From the NCBI RefSeq assembly GCF_900113575.1, contig NZ_FOPV01000010.1, positions 62,001 through 126,000 on the forward strand: a stretch of 64,000 nt of DNA. Reading direction: 5' to 3'. The notes under the pieces are model-generated. The model saw only the letters and a list, made by a program, of their open reading frames with translations. It was not told the origin of the DNA and searched no databases. A program made the position numbers and the translations under genes. This stretch comes from Nitrosospira sp. Nsp14 (lineage in GTDB: Bacteria; Pseudomonadota; Gammaproteobacteria; Burkholderiales; Nitrosomonadaceae). Positions 53,585-62,872 of this stretch are shown here, piece after piece; the stretch's first letter is position 1; the number at the start of each line of letters is the position of its first letter.

Positions 53585-54406
53585 TCAGCGAGCAGTTGGA
53601 ACCCAATGCCGCGCGAAGTCAGGTTCCTTATAATGATTTGCCTTCTGGCGCTTCGGCAGTTTGATCTTTTCCCGAGGGGGGGCCTCGTAGGGAATGGCAT
53701 CGAGCAGGTGGCTGATCACATCGAGCCGGGCTTGCTTCTTGTCGTCGGAGCGAACTGCAAACCACGGCGCCCAGTCGGTATCAGTGGCAGCGAACATTTC
53801 GTCTCGTGCGCGTGAATAATCGAACCAGCGACTGTAGGATTTGAGATCCATCGGCGACAGTTTCCAGATTTTGCGGAGGTCCGTGATACGTGCTTCGAGT
53901 CGACGCGTTTGCTCTTCTGGGCTGACCTCAAGCCAGTACTTAAGAAGGATGATGCCGGAATCGACGATGGCCTTCTCAACTGCCGGAACCATCTTCAGGA
54001 AGCGCTTGGCTTGTTCCTCGGAGCAAAAGCCCATTATCCGTTCGACCCCTGCTCGATTGTACCAACTCCGATCGAAGATCACGATTTCACCTGCTGCCGG
54101 GAGGTGAGGCAAGTAACGCTGGACGTACATCTGAGACTTTTCACGCTCGGTGGGCGGAGGTAATGCAATGACGCGAAACGTTCTCGGGCTCACACGCTCG
54201 GTGATGGCTTTGATGACACCACCCTTTCCGGCGCCATCCCGCCCCTCGAAGATGATGCATATCTTGGCGCCCGTACCTTTGGCCCACTCCTGAACCTTCA
54301 CCAGTTCGATGTGAAGATCCTGCAGTTTGCGAAGATACGCCTTACCCTTGAGGCGCTTATCGATCTCAGGCGCCATTTTCACGCTGTTCTCGTCTCCCAA
54401 TGCCAT
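53585..54406 (-). CDS. ppk2: polyphosphate kinase 2
   Basis: PPK2 transfers phosphate between polyphosphate and nucleotides. This is a single-domain protein of 273 residues. Walker A is IIFEGRDGAGKGGVIKAITE and Walker B is EIVIFDRSWYNRAGVERIMGF. The lid module YLEVSPEEQ-type segment is LLKYWLEVSPEEQTRRLEAR. The conserved C-terminal part is SPMDLKSYSRWFDYSRARD. The length suits the class I (NDP-phosphorylating) group, though class cannot be fixed by eye. The ATG at 54406 has GGAGG five nt upstream; an upstream GTG adds six residues. It is flanked by comM 3'-end copies. Confidence 0.92.
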   Translation of the reverse strand: MALGDENSVKMAPEIDKRLKGKAYLRKLQDLHIELVKVQEWAKGTGAKICIIFEGRDGAGKGGVIKAITERVSPRTFRVIALPPPTEREKSQMYVQRYLPHLPAAGEIVIFDRSWYNRAGVERIMGFCSEEQAKRFLKMVPAVEKAIVDSGIILLKYWLEVSPEEQTRRLEARITDLRKIWKLSPMDLKSYSRWFDYSRARDEMFAATDTDWAPWFAVRSDDKKQARLDVISHLLDAIPYEAPPREKIKLPKRQKANHYKEPDFARHWVPTAR

Positions 54407-54548
54407 TTCAACCTCCGTTGTCACCGGTCAGTCGACTTTAGCGGCCGCAGCGTCGGTATTTGCTCACGACCGGGTCCTCCTTGCTGGAATAACGCCTGAG
54501 CACCCCCCTGAGCCACGGACTGACGTTTGGAATATCAATAACAATTTA

Positions 54549-54579
54549 ATTATAGTCGATAGGCCCGGTATGGTTGCAA
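54549..54579 (-). promoter_or_regulatory. candidate ppk2 promoter
   Basis: The minus strand has a consensus -10, TATAAT (54554-54549), with TTGCAA (54579-54574) 19 nt upstream as a possible -35. The spacing is longer than ideal. It lies just downstream of the comM stop, within the segment duplicated at 53464-53570, and about 140 nt before the ppk2 start. Confidence 0.4.
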
Positions 54580-54597
54580 AAGGCTTTGCGTCTCAAG

Positions 54598-56118
54598 CTA
54601 GTTTTTATCCAGCTTGCGGTATTGCACCGCTTCGGCGATATGCAGCCGCCTGATGCCATCGCTTTCGCACAGGTCGGCAATGGTTCTTGCCACCTTCAGA
54701 ACGCGATGATAAGCTCGGGCGGAAAGATTCAGCCGGCTGATGGCTTGCTTGAGCAGGCTTTCCCCCGCATTGTCCGGCAGGCAATATTTATCGATATCCT
54801 TCACCGTCAGTCTGGCGTTGGTGGTCCCCTGCCGTGCCAGTTGGCGCTGGTGCGCCCTCTCGACCCGTTGCCTGATTACGGTGCTCGTTTCACCTTGGGC
54901 TTGGCGCATCAGCTCATCCTCGGATGGGGCGGGCACCTCGATCTGGATGTCGATGCGATCGAGCACGGGGCCGGATATCCTTCCCCGGTAACGTGCCACC
55001 TGGTCCGGGTTGCAACGGCATTTCCCGCTGTAATGCCCGAGGTAGCCGCAAGGGCATGGATTCATCGCCGCAATCAACTGAAACCGGGCCGGAAAGTCGG
55101 CCTGACGCGCGGCCCGCGATATCGTGATGCGCCCGGATTCCAGCGGCTCGCGCAACACTTCCAGCACTTTCCGGTCAAATTCGGGTAGTTCGTCCAGAAA
55201 CAATACGCCGTTCATTGCCAGAGAAATTTCCCCGGGACGCGGATTGCTACCGCCGCCCACGAGGGCAACGCCCGAGGCTGTGTGGTGCGGCGTCCGGTAA
55301 GGACGACGTTTCCAGTTGACCACATTGAAACCGCCGCTGCCGACGGATTGCATGGCGGCCGACTCAAGTGCTTCGTCTTCAGTCATGGGCGGCAGAATGC
55401 CGGGAAACCGCGCGGCTAGCATCGATTTACCTGTTCCTGGCGGCCCCATCATCAGCAAACTGTGGCCACCCGCCGCCGCTATCTCAAGAGCACGTTTTGC
55501 ATTGCTCTGACCTTTTACCTCTTCCATGCCGGGATAGAGCGATCCGCCGATGTCCATATTGCCATCCCGTTCAGTCTCATCCTGGCGCACATACCGTTGC
55601 AACGGCTCACGCCCCGCAAGATGCGCGCAAATCTGGAGCAACGACGTGGCGGCATAAACCGTGGCTTCCTTGACGAGCGCCGCCTCGGCGGCATTTTGCC
55701 TCGGCAGCACGAAACTGCGCCCCGAGCGTGCTGCGCCGTAAGTCATCGCCAACGCTCCGCGGATGGCGCGCAACTCCCCCGTCAGGGCGAGTTCGCCAGC
55801 CCATTCGTATTTGTCGAGTTTGTCTCCGGGGATTTGGCCGGTAGCAGCCAGGATGCCCAAGGCAATGGGCAGGTCGAAGCGTCCGCTCTCCTTGGGCAGG
55901 TCGGCTGGAGCAAGGTTGACCGTGATGCGGCGGGCGGGAAACTCAAACTGCGCATTCTGCAGCGCCGCCCGTACCCGATCCTTGCTTTCCTTCACTTCCG
56001 CTTCTGGCAGGCCAACTATGGTAAAGCTGGGCAGGCCGTTGGCAATATGAGCTTCCACCGTGACCAGCGGGGCATCCATGCCTGAAATGGCACGGCTATA
56101 CAGAATCGCTAGCGGCAC
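54598..56118 (-). CDS. comM: YifB/ComM family AAA ATPase (Mg chelatase-like)
   Basis: This 506-residue protein matches the YifB/ComM family; in Haemophilus and Vibrio ComM is a branch-migration helicase used in natural transformation. An N-terminal Lon-like fold (residues 1-170; ISGMDAPLVTVEAHIANGLPSFTIVGLPEAEVKESKDRVRAAL) precedes the AAA+ core. Walker A is LLMMGPPGTGKSMLAARFPG and Walker B is GVLFLDELPEF. A C-terminal helical domain follows. The zinc-like cysteines AAMNPCPCGYLGHYSGKCRCNP are present. The stop at 54598 is in the region repeated downstream of ppk2. Transformation ability is not shown by this gene alone. Confidence 0.94.
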   Translation of the reverse strand: MPLAILYSRAISGMDAPLVTVEAHIANGLPSFTIVGLPEAEVKESKDRVRAALQNAQFEFPARRITVNLAPADLPKESGRFDLPIALGILAATGQIPGDKLDKYEWAGELALTGELRAIRGALAMTYGAARSGRSFVLPRQNAAEAALVKEATVYAATSLLQICAHLAGREPLQRYVRQDETERDGNMDIGGSLYPGMEEVKGQSNAKRALEIAAAGGHSLLMMGPPGTGKSMLAARFPGILPPMTEDEALESAAMQSVGSGGFNVVNWKRRPYRTPHHTASGVALVGGGSNPRPGEISLAMNGVLFLDELPEFDRKVLEVLREPLESGRITISRAARQADFPARFQLIAAMNPCPCGYLGHYSGKCRCNPDQVARYRGRISGPVLDRIDIQIEVPAPSEDELMRQAQGETSTVIRQRVERAHQRQLARQGTTNARLTVKDIDKYCLPDNAGESLLKQAISRLNLSARAYHRVLKVARTIADLCESDGIRRLHIAEAVQYRKLDKN

Positions 56119-56223
56119 CGAAAATTCTCAGCCAGCCAGTGCCTACTCAACCGAAGCATATCCAAGAAACGTTTTTCCTCCGCGAGCCTAACTCCAATGC
56201 CGCGTGATTTTCCAAGATCAACC

Positions 56224-56526
56224 TTATTCCGTTTCAGACAGATCATCCAATGTTTCGGGGGGAACATCCAGTGTCTCACCCAGGCTATCGGATTTCGAAG
56301 CCGATTCCAAGGCGGCAATTCGTGCCTCCAGGCCTGTCAGCAACTCGCGCGTGCGCTTTAGTAGCTCGTGCTGAACTTCAAACTCTTCCCGCGTGACCAG
56401 GTCCAGGCGGCTAAATATTCCCCCCAGCATTACCCGAAGGTTCTTCTCCACGTCCTTCACCGGGCTCTGCGCCAGCAGTTCATTTACCTTGGTTACAACT
56501 TCATCTATCATTTTTGGGTTGAGCAT
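56224..56526 (-). CDS. ubiK: ubiquinone biosynthesis accessory factor UbiK
   Basis: The 100-residue product starts MLNPKMIDEVVTKVNELLAQSP and continues KDVEKNLRVMLGGIFSRLDLVTREEFEVQHELL, the UbiK/YqiC (BMFP) pattern. A coiled coil (about residues 45-75) drives trimerisation. UbiK interacts with UbiJ and supports aerobic ubiquinone synthesis. A Ser/Glu-rich tail follows. It lies 105 nt upstream of comM on the same strand. Confidence 0.92.
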   Translation of the reverse strand: MLNPKMIDEVVTKVNELLAQSPVKDVEKNLRVMLGGIFSRLDLVTREEFEVQHELLKRTRELLTGLEARIAALESASKSDSLGETLDVPPETLDDLSETE

Positions 56527-56630
56527 GATGTCCTCCGATCATTTTTCCTCCGTCACCCGGCCGGATGAGGAGTGATGCATGCATGTTAAAATCTCATACT
56601 TCGCCCAAATAGGCAATCAGCGGAAATATT

Positions 56631-57650
56631 ATGGAACGTTTACTCCTTCTGGAAAGCTGGCTCAGGGAGCGGTTTCGAGGTAAGGATTTCACTTTGTCGG
56701 CTGCTTCTACCGACGCGAGTTTTCGCCGCTATTTCCGGGTAACTTTCGACGATGGAACATTCATCGCCATGGATGCGCCGCCGGAGCAGGAAGATTGCGC
56801 TCCTTTCTTGCGCGTGGCCGGATTGTTCTCCGAGGCAGGTGCAAATGTCCCGGCAATCCTGGCCCAAGATATATCGCAGGGGTTTCTATTGCTGGCGGAC
56901 CTGGGAAGCACAACCTACCTTCAGGCGCTTAACGGGCAGCCCGATCACTCTGGTCACGAGGCCCATCAATTATATTCAGATGCGGTGGGTGCGCTGCTTA
57001 AGATCCAGCTTGCAAGCCGGCCCGGCATATTGCCAGATTACGATGAACCACTGCTATCCCGCGAGTTGCACCTGTTTCCTGACTGGTACCTGGACAGGCA
57101 TTTGCAAACCAGTCTCGGTGCAAGCCAGAAAGTGGAACTGCACGGGATATTCCAGTTGATTGTGCGGAACAGCCTGGCTCAACCCAAAGTGTTCGTGCAT
57201 CGCGATTACCACTCGCGCAACCTGATGGTGACGAGTCCCAATCCAGGCATTCTCGATTTTCAGGATGCGGTTTATGGCCCGATTACCTATGACCTCGTGT
57301 CACTGTTCAAGGATGCATATATACGTTGGGACGAGGAGCGGGTCCTGGACTGGCTAATCCGGTATTGGGAACAGGCGCGAAAACTGGGACTGCCGGTACC
57401 GGCCGACTTCTCGGATTTTTACCGTGACTTCGAATGGATGGGCGTGCAGCGCCATCTTAAGGTGCTGGGGATATTCGCTCGTCTCAACTACCGCGACGGA
57501 AAAAGCGCCTACCTCGGCAATATGCCGCTGGTGGAGGATTACCTGCGCAAGGCGTGTGAGCGCTACAAGGAACTTGGTCCGCTGCTGACGCTGCTGGATG
57601 AGTGGGAGGTTCGGAAGCCGCAGGAACCAAAAGTTGGCTACACGTTCTGA
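56631..57650 (+). CDS. amgK: N-acetylmuramate/N-acetylglucosamine anomeric kinase
   Basis: AmgK is an aminoglycoside-phosphotransferase-fold sugar kinase of peptidoglycan recycling, forming MurNAc-1-phosphate and bypassing de novo UDP-MurNAc synthesis. The N-terminus (LLESWLRERF; ASTDASFRRYFRV) and the catalytic loop KVFVHRDYHSRNLMV, followed by GILDFQDAVYGPITYDLVSLFKDAYI, match AmgK. Length (339 residues) is typical. Only one base separates it from murU, the next enzyme of the pathway, and this makes the assignment firm. Confidence 0.93.
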   Translation: MERLLLLESWLRERFRGKDFTLSAASTDASFRRYFRVTFDDGTFIAMDAPPEQEDCAPFLRVAGLFSEAGANVPAILAQDISQGFLLLADLGSTTYLQALNGQPDHSGHEAHQLYSDAVGALLKIQLASRPGILPDYDEPLLSRELHLFPDWYLDRHLQTSLGASQKVELHGIFQLIVRNSLAQPKVFVHRDYHSRNLMVTSPNPGILDFQDAVYGPITYDLVSLFKDAYIRWDEERVLDWLIRYWEQARKLGLPVPADFSDFYRDFEWMGVQRHLKVLGIFARLNYRDGKSAYLGNMPLVEDYLRKACERYKELGPLLTLLDEWEVRKPQEPKVGYTF

Positions 57651-57651
57651 C

Positions 57652-58413
57652 ATGATTCCGATCAGGTTTAAGGCCATGATTCTCGCGGCAGGCCGCGGCG
57701 AGCGCATGCGTCCGCTGACCGACGTGCTGCCCAAGCCGCTATTGCGTGCCGGCGGTAAGGCGCTGATCGAATATCATCTGGAAAATCTTGCGCGCGCCGG
57801 TTTTGCAGAGATCATCGTCAATCACGCACATCTCGGCCACTTGATCGAAGCCGCGTTGGACAACGGCGAACGGTATGGCGTGAATATCCGCTATTCGCAT
57901 GAGCCGGTTGCGCTCGAAACCGGTGGCGGAATCACCCAGGCGCTACCCATCATCGCCGGTCAACCCGCTAGTGGCACCGGGGAGCGCCCATTTCTGGTTA
58001 TCAATGCCGACATCTATTGCGAGATGGATTTTTCCACCTTGGTACCGAAGCTGGAGCAAATGAATGCCAGTCCTGATGGGGACCTGGCGCACCTGGTGCT
58101 CGTCGATAACCCGGCCCATCATCCTGGTGGCGATTTTGCCCTTGACCGCGGCCGGATCGTGCTTTCAGGAGAAAACATGCTCACCTTCAGCGGCATCGGC
58201 ATCTATCGCCCGAAACTGTTCGAGGTCATCGTGGCCGGGTCGGTGGCCAAGCTCGCACCGTTGCTGGGACAGGCGATAGACCTCGGAAAAGCAGGCGGGC
58301 AGCATTATCGGGGCACATGGGCGGACATCGGCACGCCGGAGCGCCTGCGTCAGATTGATCTCGAGCTAAGCACAGCAGGGGCGCCGGCTGATTCTCCAGC
58401 CGCGTCATCCTAG
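57652..58413 (+). CDS. murU: N-acetylmuramate alpha-1-phosphate uridylyltransferase
   Basis: MurU converts MurNAc-1-phosphate to UDP-MurNAc. The nucleotidyltransferase signature is AMILAAGRGERMRPLTDVLPKPLL (about residues 8-31). EIIVNHAHLGHLIEAAL, HEPVALETGGGI and VINADIYCEMDFSTL follow. The 253-residue length fits. An internal ATG at 57676 gives a form starting at the signature. AmgK and MurU together give this organism a fosfomycin-insensitive recycling route, by analogy with Pseudomonas. Confidence 0.93.
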   Translation: MIPIRFKAMILAAGRGERMRPLTDVLPKPLLRAGGKALIEYHLENLARAGFAEIIVNHAHLGHLIEAALDNGERYGVNIRYSHEPVALETGGGITQALPIIAGQPASGTGERPFLVINADIYCEMDFSTLVPKLEQMNASPDGDLAHLVLVDNPAHHPGGDFALDRGRIVLSGENMLTFSGIGIYRPKLFEVIVAGSVAKLAPLLGQAIDLGKAGGQHYRGTWADIGTPERLRQIDLELSTAGAPADSPAASS

Positions 58414-58530
58414 CCCCCGCCAGCAGACAAGTGGCGCCCGTTCGCCGGCGATGCCGACGGCTCTGGTTCCAACGCTCCTCGCATAACATTTGTTTTGCGT
58501 TATATTGCAAATACTGTAAAAATCTTTCCC

Positions 58531-59850
58531 ATGATCCCCATCAAGTCCTTCCGGGAGCGGCGTCTGGCTTTGGCATCCCAAATGCAATCGGGCGTCGCAA
58601 TCGTTCCAACCGCGCCGGAGCGGGTACGAAACCGGGACGCACATTTTCCATATCGCTTCGACAGCTATTTTTATTATCTGACGGGTTTTCGTGAGCCGGA
58701 GGCCGTGCTCGTGATCGTGGCGGATGCGGAGAAGAGCCAATCGACGCACATCCTGTTCTGTCGCGAGAAGGATACCGAACGCGAAATCTGGAATGGTTTC
58801 CGCCATGGCCCTGAGGCGGCGCGGGAAGCATTCGAATTCGATGAGGCGCATCCGATCTCCACGCTGGACGAGATTTTGCCCAAACTGCTGGCGGACCAGC
58901 CTGCCGTATACTGCGCTTTAGGCGAAGATGGCGGCTGGGATACGCGCGTGATCGGCTGGGTCAACCGGGTGCGGCAGCAGTCGCGCGGCGGGATTTCCGC
59001 CCCTGCGGTCATCCGCGATATCCGACTTTTGCTGGACGAGATGCGGCTTTTCAAAAGCGAGGACGAGCTGCAAGTGATGCGCCATGCCGCCCGCATATCC
59101 ACGGACGCGCATCGGCGGGCAATGCAGAGTGTCCGGCCGGGCATGAGAGAATACGAAGTAGAGGCCGAACTGTTGCACGAGTTCCGGCGTCACGGCGCAG
59201 AGGCTCCCGCCTATACGCCAATCGTCGCCGGCGGCGCCAACGCCTGCATACTTCACTATGTGGAGAACAGTGCCCGGCTCGCGTCAGGTGATCTGCTGCT
59301 GATAGATGCCGGTTGCGAATTGAACGGTTATGCCGCCGACATCACGCGCACGTTTCCGGTCGATGGTAAATTTGGTCCGGCGCAAAAGGATGTCTACCAA
59401 CTGGTGCTGGCGGCGCAAGCGGCTGCGATCAGCGAAGTGCGCCCCGGAAATCCGTGGGAGGCGCCTCATACAGCGGCGGTGCGGGTGCTGGCGCAAGGTT
59501 TCGTGGATCTTGGCCTCTGCCGCGGCTCGGTGGAGGAAGTCACGGAAACCGAGGACTACAAGCGGTTTTACATGCACCGCACTGGGCACTGGTTGGGACT
59601 GGATGTTCATGATGCGGGCGAATACAAGCAGGACGGCGCATGGCGGCCATTGCAACCGGGGATGACTTTGACAGTGGAGCCCGGGTGCTACATCCGTCCG
59701 GCGGAAAACGTTCCGCAGCATTTCTGGAATATCGGCGTGCGCATCGAGGACGATGTGGCAGTCACCGAGAGCGGATGCGAAGTGCTGACGTCAGCTGCCC
59801 CAAAAAGCGTGGCAGAGATCGAGGGCCTGATGCAGCACCGGCAAGCGTGA
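58531..59850 (+). CDS. pepP: Xaa-Pro aminopeptidase
   Basis: PepP removes N-terminal residues next to proline using two metal ions. Metal-binding Asp/His/Glu residues lie in LLIDAGCELNGYAADITRTFPVDG, HRTGHWLGLDVHDAGEY, GMTLTVEPGCYI and NIGVRIEDDVAVT. The N-terminal aminopeptidase-P domain has SYFYYLTGFREPEAVLVIV. The ATG at 58531 gives 439 residues, matching E. coli PepP; an upstream start at 58495 adds 12. Its stop overlaps the next start (TGATG). Confidence 0.95.
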   Translation: MIPIKSFRERRLALASQMQSGVAIVPTAPERVRNRDAHFPYRFDSYFYYLTGFREPEAVLVIVADAEKSQSTHILFCREKDTEREIWNGFRHGPEAAREAFEFDEAHPISTLDEILPKLLADQPAVYCALGEDGGWDTRVIGWVNRVRQQSRGGISAPAVIRDIRLLLDEMRLFKSEDELQVMRHAARISTDAHRRAMQSVRPGMREYEVEAELLHEFRRHGAEAPAYTPIVAGGANACILHYVENSARLASGDLLLIDAGCELNGYAADITRTFPVDGKFGPAQKDVYQLVLAAQAAAISEVRPGNPWEAPHTAAVRVLAQGFVDLGLCRGSVEEVTETEDYKRFYMHRTGHWLGLDVHDAGEYKQDGAWRPLQPGMTLTVEPGCYIRPAENVPQHFWNIGVRIEDDVAVTESGCEVLTSAAPKSVAEIEGLMQHRQA

Positions 59851-60230
59851 TGGACGACCCCAACAGCCACCCCAGCCACGGCAGCCGGATAATCGTAAGA
59901 CGAGTCATCCGGAACGAGGAGACGGGCGCGACGGAGGAAGAGATCTTCCGTGCTTCCCAGCCTGGTCCGGCGGCGCGTTGGCTCACATACCTGCTGCTTG
60001 TTCCGCTATTGATCATCATGGTGGTGCTGGGTATTTTCTTTTTTACCGCGTTTCTGGCACTGTTCGCGGTAGCCGCCGCTGGTCTTGCGTTCCGCGTGTG
60101 GTGGTTGCGTCGCAAATTGCGAGAATCCATGCAAACCCCGGAAGCGGAATACCGTGTCATTGAAGATGCGGAAATAGTCGAGGAAACAAAGGGCAAGGAA
60201 AAAGAAGCGAATAAACATGAGCGGCAATAA
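59850..60230 (+). CDS. hypothetical membrane protein between pepP and ubiH
   Basis: I do not recognise this 126-residue protein. A polar N-terminus (residues 1-44) leads to a hydrophobic region (about 45-80; YLLLVPLLIIMVVLGIFFF and AFLALFAVAAAGLAFRVWW), likely two membrane helices. A basic stretch and a Glu/Lys-rich tail follow. It overlaps pepP by one base and ubiH by 14 nt, so it is translated in series with them. Small membrane proteins between pepP and ubiH occur in related genomes as far as I recall, but no function is known. Confidence 0.75.
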   Translation: MDDPNSHPSHGSRIIVRRVIRNEETGATEEEIFRASQPGPAARWLTYLLLVPLLIIMVVLGIFFFTAFLALFAVAAAGLAFRVWWLRRKLRESMQTPEAEYRVIEDAEIVEETKGKEKEANKHERQ

Positions 60231-61566
60231 AATGACTACCGCAGGGAATCGGGAGCAGGGCGAGAGGCATACTGAAACGGGTATGACGGGCGACCATCAT
60301 TCCGAATACGACCTTATCATTATCGGTGGCGGGCCGGTAGGCATGGCGCTGGCGCTGGCTTTGCGCGACAGCGATATGTCCGTGCTCTTGCTGGAGGCAA
60401 GGGGACTGCCGGCTAAAACGGAAGATTCCCGCCCGCTGGCATTGTCGCACGGTAGCCGCCTCATTCTGCAACGCCTCGGCGTATGGAACGCACTGCACGA
60501 TATCACGCCTATCACGACCATTCACATTTCCAATCGCGGTGGGTTTGGCCGCGCTGTGTTAACTGCTGCCGAGATCGGGGTGCCGGCGTTGGGCTATGTG
60601 ATGAACCACCATGACGTGTTCCGCGCCATGCATGAGGCGCTGCAAGAGTGCGATATAGACTATTTGACCGGCGCGCAAGTGACCCATTTGGAAACCGGCG
60701 CTGTTCAGGGTAAGATCGAATTTCAGCATGACGGTGTGACGAAAAAAGCCACGGCGCGGCTGCTTGTGCTGGCCGATGGTGGGCGCCTTACCGCGCAAAT
60801 CGAGGGCGTGACGCAACACGCACACGACTACGAGCAATGGGCAGTCGTTGCGCGGGTCAGAACGGAGCGTTTCGCCTACTCCGCGATAACCTCGTCCGCG
60901 AGACCGATGCTGAGCGCGGTCCCCGGGTTGACTACCCGCTCACTGCGCAAGACGGGCTCTGGCCGCAAATCCGCTGCGCGGACTCAGCCCGGCGTGGCGT
61001 ACGAGCGTTTCACTCCCGAGGGTCCAGTGGCGCTGTTGCCTTCGGGAAAATATTTTTCCCTGGTATGGACTGTGCCGCCCTCAGCCGCCGAGGAAATCCT
61101 TGCGTTGGATGACGCCGCGTTTCTCGCTCGCTTACATAGCCACTTTGGTGATCGGCTCGGTAAATTTACCGAAGCGGGCAAACGGTCGGGTTTTCCTCTG
61201 TCGCTAAAATATGCTACCCCAATCACATCCCGGCGTGCCGTATTGGTTGGCAACGCCGCCCAGACCCTGCACCCGGTCGCCGGCCAAGGGTTCAACCTCG
61301 GCCTGAGGGATGCCTGGGAACTGGCTGAGGAAGTCCTCGATTCCCCCGCTCATATCGGCAGCTCCGCCATGCTGACGCGGTATCGCGACAAGCGCCGTCT
61401 CGATAGCAGTGGAGGGCGAATGTTCACCGATTCTCTGGTGAAGCTTTTTTCCAATGACGATCTTGTGCTGGATAGCATGCGTAGCATGGGATTAGGCGCG
61501 CTCGATTGCCTCCCGCCGGTAAAACGTTTTGTCGCGCGGCGCATGATGTTCGGTGCGAGGGGTTGA
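60217..61566 (+). CDS. ubiH: UbiH-type FAD monooxygenase of ubiquinone synthesis
   Basis: UbiH/UbiF/UbiI-family flavoproteins hydroxylate the ubiquinone ring. The FAD Rossmann motif DLIIIGGGPVGMALALALRD is at about residues 32-51. RPLALSHGSRLILQRLGVW, LVLADGG and the second FAD motif RRAVLVGNAAQTLHPVAGQGFNLGLRDAWELAE follow. The N-terminus carries about 30 extra polar residues before the FAD motif, and 449 residues is long for the family. A stretch of about 20 residues near 235-260 (TTRSLRKTGSGRKSAA) also looks inserted. The exact ring position hydroxylated cannot be assigned by eye. Confidence 0.9.
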   Translation: MSGNKMTTAGNREQGERHTETGMTGDHHSEYDLIIIGGGPVGMALALALRDSDMSVLLLEARGLPAKTEDSRPLALSHGSRLILQRLGVWNALHDITPITTIHISNRGGFGRAVLTAAEIGVPALGYVMNHHDVFRAMHEALQECDIDYLTGAQVTHLETGAVQGKIEFQHDGVTKKATARLLVLADGGRLTAQIEGVTQHAHDYEQWAVVARVRTERFAYSAITSSARPMLSAVPGLTTRSLRKTGSGRKSAARTQPGVAYERFTPEGPVALLPSGKYFSLVWTVPPSAAEEILALDDAAFLARLHSHFGDRLGKFTEAGKRSGFPLSLKYATPITSRRAVLVGNAAQTLHPVAGQGFNLGLRDAWELAEEVLDSPAHIGSSAMLTRYRDKRRLDSSGGRMFTDSLVKLFSNDDLVLDSMRSMGLGALDCLPPVKRFVARRMMFGARG

Positions 61567-61858
61567 ACCGTAGCAAGGCAATAGCGGAAGTCCTAAAGTA
61601 AACCTCAGTTATTGTCGAGCTGTAAAAAGTTACATCTATCCTTCGGCGTGCCGTAGAGATACGCTGCACGCTGGCAACTGTTTTTACGCGAAGAAAGTCT
61701 CCTGCACGCCCCCGAGTGGCCTGCCACCGGGGTAAGGCTATATGCTATTAGGCGGGCACAGAGGCTCGTTTCGGAAGCGTTCGCGGTTTCCTGTTAAAAT
61801 GGGGTTGTTTTATCCCCGCCCAGCTTGCCGCGGCTGGCGTTTCCGTTAAACTAAAATC
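61567..61858. other. 292-nt gap between ubiH and dusB
   Basis: No gene is seen. An imperfect hairpin (CCCC/GGGG plus GTGG/CCAC, about 61709-61732) and a GGGG-CCCC stem just before dusB are present, neither with a T-run. A possible TAAAAT -10 lies near 61795 without a good -35. Confidence 0.35.
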
Positions 61859-62872
61859 ATGCAGATCGGTTCCCACATTCTCAAAAACAATCTTATCGTG
61901 GCCCCTATGGCCGGGGTGACGGATCGCCCCTTCCGGCAGTTGTGCAAGAGCATGGGCGCCGGGATGGCGGTGTCCGAAATGGTATCGAGCAACTCGCTGC
62001 TGTGGGGCTCGGAAAAGACGCGTCGCCGCGCCAATCACGAAGGCGAAGTCGATCCGATCTCGGTACAGATCGCGGGCGCGGACCCGGCGATGATGGCTGA
62101 AGCGGCTCGCTACAACGTGGCGGAAGGCGCGCAGATCATCGACATCAACATGGGCTGTCCGGCCAAGAAAATCTGCAACGTGATGGCGGGTTCCGCGTTG
62201 TTGCAGGATCAGCCGCTGGTTGGCCGAATACTCGATGCCGTAGTCGGCGCGGTAGATGTTCCCGTCACGCTGAAGATACGCACCGGGTGGGACACGCAGC
62301 ATAAAAATGCACTTGCAGTCGCGCGCATCGCCGAGAGTGCGGGCATCCAGGTGTTGGCGATTCATGGCCGCACCCGCGCTTGCGCCTATGCGGGACATGC
62401 GGAGTACGACACCATTGCCGCGGTAAAAGCCTCGGTGAGAATTCCGGTCATTGCCAATGGCGATATCACCACGCCAGAGAAAGCCAAGCACGTGCTCGAA
62501 TACACCAAGGCCAATGCAATCATGATCGGTCGCGCTGCCCAAGGGCGACCGTGGATATTTCGCGAGATCAGCCATTATCTGGCAACGGGCGAGCACCTTC
62601 CGCTGCCCGAAGTGGCCGAGATTCACCGTGTGCTCATCAACCATCTGCATGAACTCTACTCTTTTTACGGCGAGTATTCCGGCGTGCGCATCGCGCGCAA
62701 GCACATCTCCTGGTACACCAAGGGGCTGGTGGGTTCCGCCTCATTCCGCCACGCAATGAATCAGTTGCAAAGCACCGACCAGCAATTGGCGGCCGTAAAT
62801 GAATTTTTCAGCCAGCTCGCAGGTTATGGTCGGCAACTGACTTATGTTGAGGCTGAGGAGCTGGCAGCATGA
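61859..62872 (+). CDS. dusB: tRNA-dihydrouridine synthase B
   Basis: DusB is an FMN enzyme that reduces specific uridines in the tRNA D-loop. LIVAPMAGVTDRPFRQLCKSMGA opens the barrel. QIIDINMGCPAKKICNVMAGSALL contains the catalytic cysteine. GRTRACAYAGHAEYD and IPVIANGDITTPEKAK bind FMN, followed by MIGRAAQGRPWIFREI. Length (337 residues) is normal. Its stop overlaps the fis start by 4 nt, the classical dusB-fis operon. Confidence 0.96.
   Translation: MQIGSHILKNNLIVAPMAGVTDRPFRQLCKSMGAGMAVSEMVSSNSLLWGSEKTRRRANHEGEVDPISVQIAGADPAMMAEAARYNVAEGAQIIDINMGCPAKKICNVMAGSALLQDQPLVGRILDAVVGAVDVPVTLKIRTGWDTQHKNALAVARIAESAGIQVLAIHGRTRACAYAGHAEYDTIAAVKASVRIPVIANGDITTPEKAKHVLEYTKANAIMIGRAAQGRPWIFREISHYLATGEHLPLPEVAEIHRVLINHLHELYSFYGEYSGVRIARKHISWYTKGLVGSASFRHAMNQLQSTDQQLAAVNEFFSQLAGYGRQLTYVEAEELAA

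Noticed and set aside
61748-62704. Long open frame opposite dusB
   Set aside because: Antisense to a gene with clear Dus motifs; composition is rich in His and Arg, as expected for a shadow frame in GC-rich DNA.
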